A stretch of DNA of 64,000 bases, taken from assembly GCA_963678705.1 (NCBI GenBank), contig OY783205.1, positions 8,928,001 through 8,992,000 of the forward strand. The letters run 5' to 3'. A program made the translations under genes and the position numbers. Of the stretch, positions 61,525 through 64,000 are shown one piece after another (the stretch's first letter is position 1; each line of letters opens with the position of its first letter). This DNA is from Panorpa germanica (lineage: Eukaryota; Arthropoda; Insecta; Mecoptera; Panorpidae). The notes beneath the pieces were generated by a model that was not told the DNA's origin, did not search any database, and was given only the letters and a program-made list of their open reading frames with translations.

Positions 61525-62620
61525 AATGGTGTCAGGTGGGGTCTCGAAGAGATATTCCTACACATAAATATCCAAGAGGTACGCCAAAAAAATTTTTTTC
61601 TATATATTCTACACCTGGATGCGGATCGATTAAATCTGGATACCACTACGCCGATCGATTATTTCCAAAAATTGCTGAAAAGTACGACTAAAACTTCATT
61701 TCATCTGTATTTCACATAATTTTCTACAAGTATCGGCGGATGCAAAAACTACAGCCCGCTGAACCTGGAAAAAGAAATCTTTTGCCTCCCCGCGACTGGA
61801 TGGATGCTTCTAGAAGACTTGGAATAATCTAAATCGATGTTAATCGTTTCCAGAGCCCCGCACACAGCTGTGTATAGATCATAATAACTGATAAGAAAAT
61901 CTTTAAGTATAATTGAACAGTATCTTTTTTTTTGTATATATATATTACTATAAATTGATAATTATATTTTTTTAATAGCAACGTTATTAATGAAGCTATC
62001 ATTTTTTTTAGTATTATATTCAGTACTTTTGAATATTTGCTATAATTTAAGTATTTTTTATTAGCATCATTATTAACGAGGTTATAATTTTTTTTTAGTA
62101 TTATATTCAGTACTTTTGAATATTTGCTATAATCTAAGTATTTTTGTAGCATCATTGTTTGTCATTGAAGCTATTAATTTTTTTTAGTATTATGTTCAAT
62201 ACTTTTGAATATTTGCTATAACCTAAGTATTTTTGTAGCATCATTGTTTGTCATTGAAGCTATTAATTTTTTTAGTATTATATCCAGTACTTTTGAATAT
62301 TTACTATAATATTTTTTTATAATTGTTTCTACAATTATACTAATTGATGTTTAATATTTTTTTAGAACAACATTTTTTTTGAACGAGAGGGAATTTTGAA
62401 AAGGAGAAGTAAAGAGCTGAAGCAGTTAGATAGTAGTCTGTTCAATCAGAGAGACTACCTTCCTGTTACAACTGCAACGTCTGAGCCCCATCGGAAATTT
62501 CCTGTGAGTTACTGTTTTCGCTAACAATTTTTCCTTGTCAGAATCCTATTTTTCGGAGAGTCGTTTATTGGTACAAAATAATCTTTAATCTGTATATTTT
62601 ATAAATTTTAATTAAGTACT
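61525..62620 (+). other. Primer site and 5' leader of internal copy 3
   Basis: Same layout as the other leaders, with the four tandem repeats at about 61976-62317. No gene seen. Confidence 0.75.
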
Positions 62621-64000
62621 ATGGCACCGAACGTTCATTCACTCACATTAGTTGAAAATACAATCAACCTAATCAATGAGTTTTCAAAAAATCTAGAAGT
62701 CCAATCAACATCCTTAACGATCGTTGAATTAAAAATCAAAAACTTAGAAAAGGCTTGGGTCAAATATAATGGTATCGTAGAAGCACTGCTTCCAACTCTA
62801 AAAAATGAAGAAGCTACGGCTATCGTTAGTAAGTCTATGAAAGTTGAAAGTATTTACGACGACACTCTTATTTCCTTGTTGAATTATAAGCAAACATTTG
62901 AGGATGATACACATATTGTGGATGACTAAAAAAGCATAGATTCAATAAAAAATTTAAACTTAAGTCCAATGCAACTAACCGTTTTTGATGGAGAATATAC
63001 TAATTGGCAAAGTTTCATTGAATTATTTACAAATTTAATTCGTAATAATAGTAAGTTATCAAGCATTGAAAAAATGCACTATTTAAAATTAAATTTGACA
63101 GGAGAACCACTCAAACTCATAAAGAATTATCCTTTAACAAACGATAATTATGAAATTGTTTGGAACATCCTTTGTAAACGTTATGACAACAAAGTAGCAC
63201 TTATTGAAACCTGTTTAAACAATTTATTAAACTACAATGTTATACGTTTAGAATCAGAAATTAATATCAAAAATTTTTTAGATGAAATTAATGAATCGAT
63301 TAGAGCTTTAACCGAGTTAGGAATATATTCTAATCATTCAGATTTTATTTTTATACATTTTTTAAAAACCAAGTTAGATTTTAATTCGTTAATGGAATGG
63401 GAAAACAGAAATACTTCTGAATTACCAACCCTAAATGAATTTACGGAGTTTCTTGAAGGACGGTGGCGCACTCTAGAGAGAAGAAGGCATGTTGAAGTTA
63501 AAACAGATCCAAGTCATTCTATTTCTAGTAGTGAACCAGTTTCAAGTGAACAATTTGCTAATAAGGTTGAAACTAAATTTAAAACTTTTTTTTGTAACCA
63601 TTGTAAAAAAAATGGTCATTTAGAGAAATATTGTTTTATCAAGAAGGAAAATGCGGATACGGTAAATCCTGTCGCGCAAATTAATATTTGTAGGAGAGCT
63701 ACGGTATTTTCAAAACCTTCTGTTTATTGTAAAAGATCGAGACATCTTGAATCTGATTGTCCTCAAGCATCTTTTACTAAAAATACAAAACAAAATTCAA
63801 ATAGTGAATTATGTTCTTTTTATAATCACCATTTACGTAAATTTAATAGTTTAAATAAAAATATTGAGATTAAAGAAATACCAGATACTATCCAATTAAA
63901 AATAGCAGCAGCCAAAGCAAAGACTGTATCATTTTTATTGGATACTGGTTCACAAATTTCTCTAATTAAACAAAACATTTTAAATAATAATATCAAAATA
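62621..64000 (+). pseudogene. Gag-protease of internal copy 3, broken and cut by the window edge
   Basis: Open 62621-62929, then the TAA also found in copy 2 (VDD-stop). After that the frame reads on through DUF1759, an intact CCHC knuckle (about 63593-63634) and the protease DTGS (about 63940) to the window end. Other positions match copy 1 (KVESIYDD, KEWEN-like Trp kept), so the copy is a mosaic of copies 1 and 2. A private change makes FIELF for FMELF. Confidence 0.86.

Larger units (their letters stand above)
44581..64000. repeat. Higher-order tandem duplication, period 14,705 bp (second copy incomplete)
   Basis: Block 44581-59285 (LTR-element cluster plus one BEL unit) starts over at 59286 with the same BEL/protease junction. 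LTR a (45863) and LTR d (60568) share diagnostic variants absent from b and c. The second copy runs off the window, ending at the position equivalent to 49298. Confidence 0.85.

Overview
This 64 kb window is eukaryotic, repetitive, AT-rich DNA made almost entirely of LTR-retrotransposon sequence. The element types (a BEL/Pao pol with a DUF5641 C-terminal module, a CsRn1-clade Ty3/Gypsy element primed by tRNA-Trp, and a Gag of DUF1759 type) point to an arthropod, most likely an insect. No host gene, tRNA, rRNA, CRISPR array or prokaryotic feature was seen. The species cannot be named from this sequence.

Region 1 (1-44580, resuming at 56252-59285) is a head-to-tail array of an approximately 3.015 kb unit lying on the minus strand. 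Each unit holds the 3' half of a BEL/Pao pol (RNase H remnant, HHCC and DDE integrase, DUF5641), followed by about 1.2 kb carrying an unrecognised Asn/Ser/Glu-rich reading frame called ORF X here. I count 16 pol copies and 15 ORF X copies. No gag, protease, YxDD reverse transcriptase or LTR of this element is present, so the array looks like a transposon-derived macrosatellite. The pol copies are broken by shared and private stops, frameshifts and deletions. Higher-order structure is clear: a 5894-bp dimer duplication (about 2.9-5.5 kb against 8.8-11.4 kb) and a nearly perfect 3015-bp tandem duplication (about 18.9-25.0 kb).

Region 2 (26170-30752) is a compact plus-strand Ty3/Gypsy element of the CsRn1 clade inserted into one BEL unit. 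It has apparently identical 184-bp LTRs, a 4-bp target duplication, a tRNA-Trp primer site, a Gag with a CHCC finger, and a Pol in the -1 frame that is open except for one in-frame TAG inside the RT. It is the youngest and best preserved element here.

Region 3 (44581-56251, and again from 59286 to the right edge) is a second plus-strand LTR element arranged as truncated internal, LTR, internal, LTR, internal, LTR. Its approximately 957-bp LTRs begin TGTTGTGA and end TCACAACA. The approximately 3.76 kb internal region encodes a DUF1759-type Gag, a DTG protease and a Ty3/Gypsy-like RT that stops after catalytic motif A, so it is a non-autonomous deletion derivative. The last LTR abuts BEL array sequence exactly at its end. 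The block made of this insertion plus one BEL unit (14,705 bp) is repeated in tandem, which unequal crossing-over between flanking BEL units would explain.

All coding features are transposon-derived and most are pseudogenes. Minus-strand BEL arrays carrying plus-strand insertions resemble heterochromatin, a centromere-type macrosatellite or a piRNA-cluster-like locus. That functional reading is inference.
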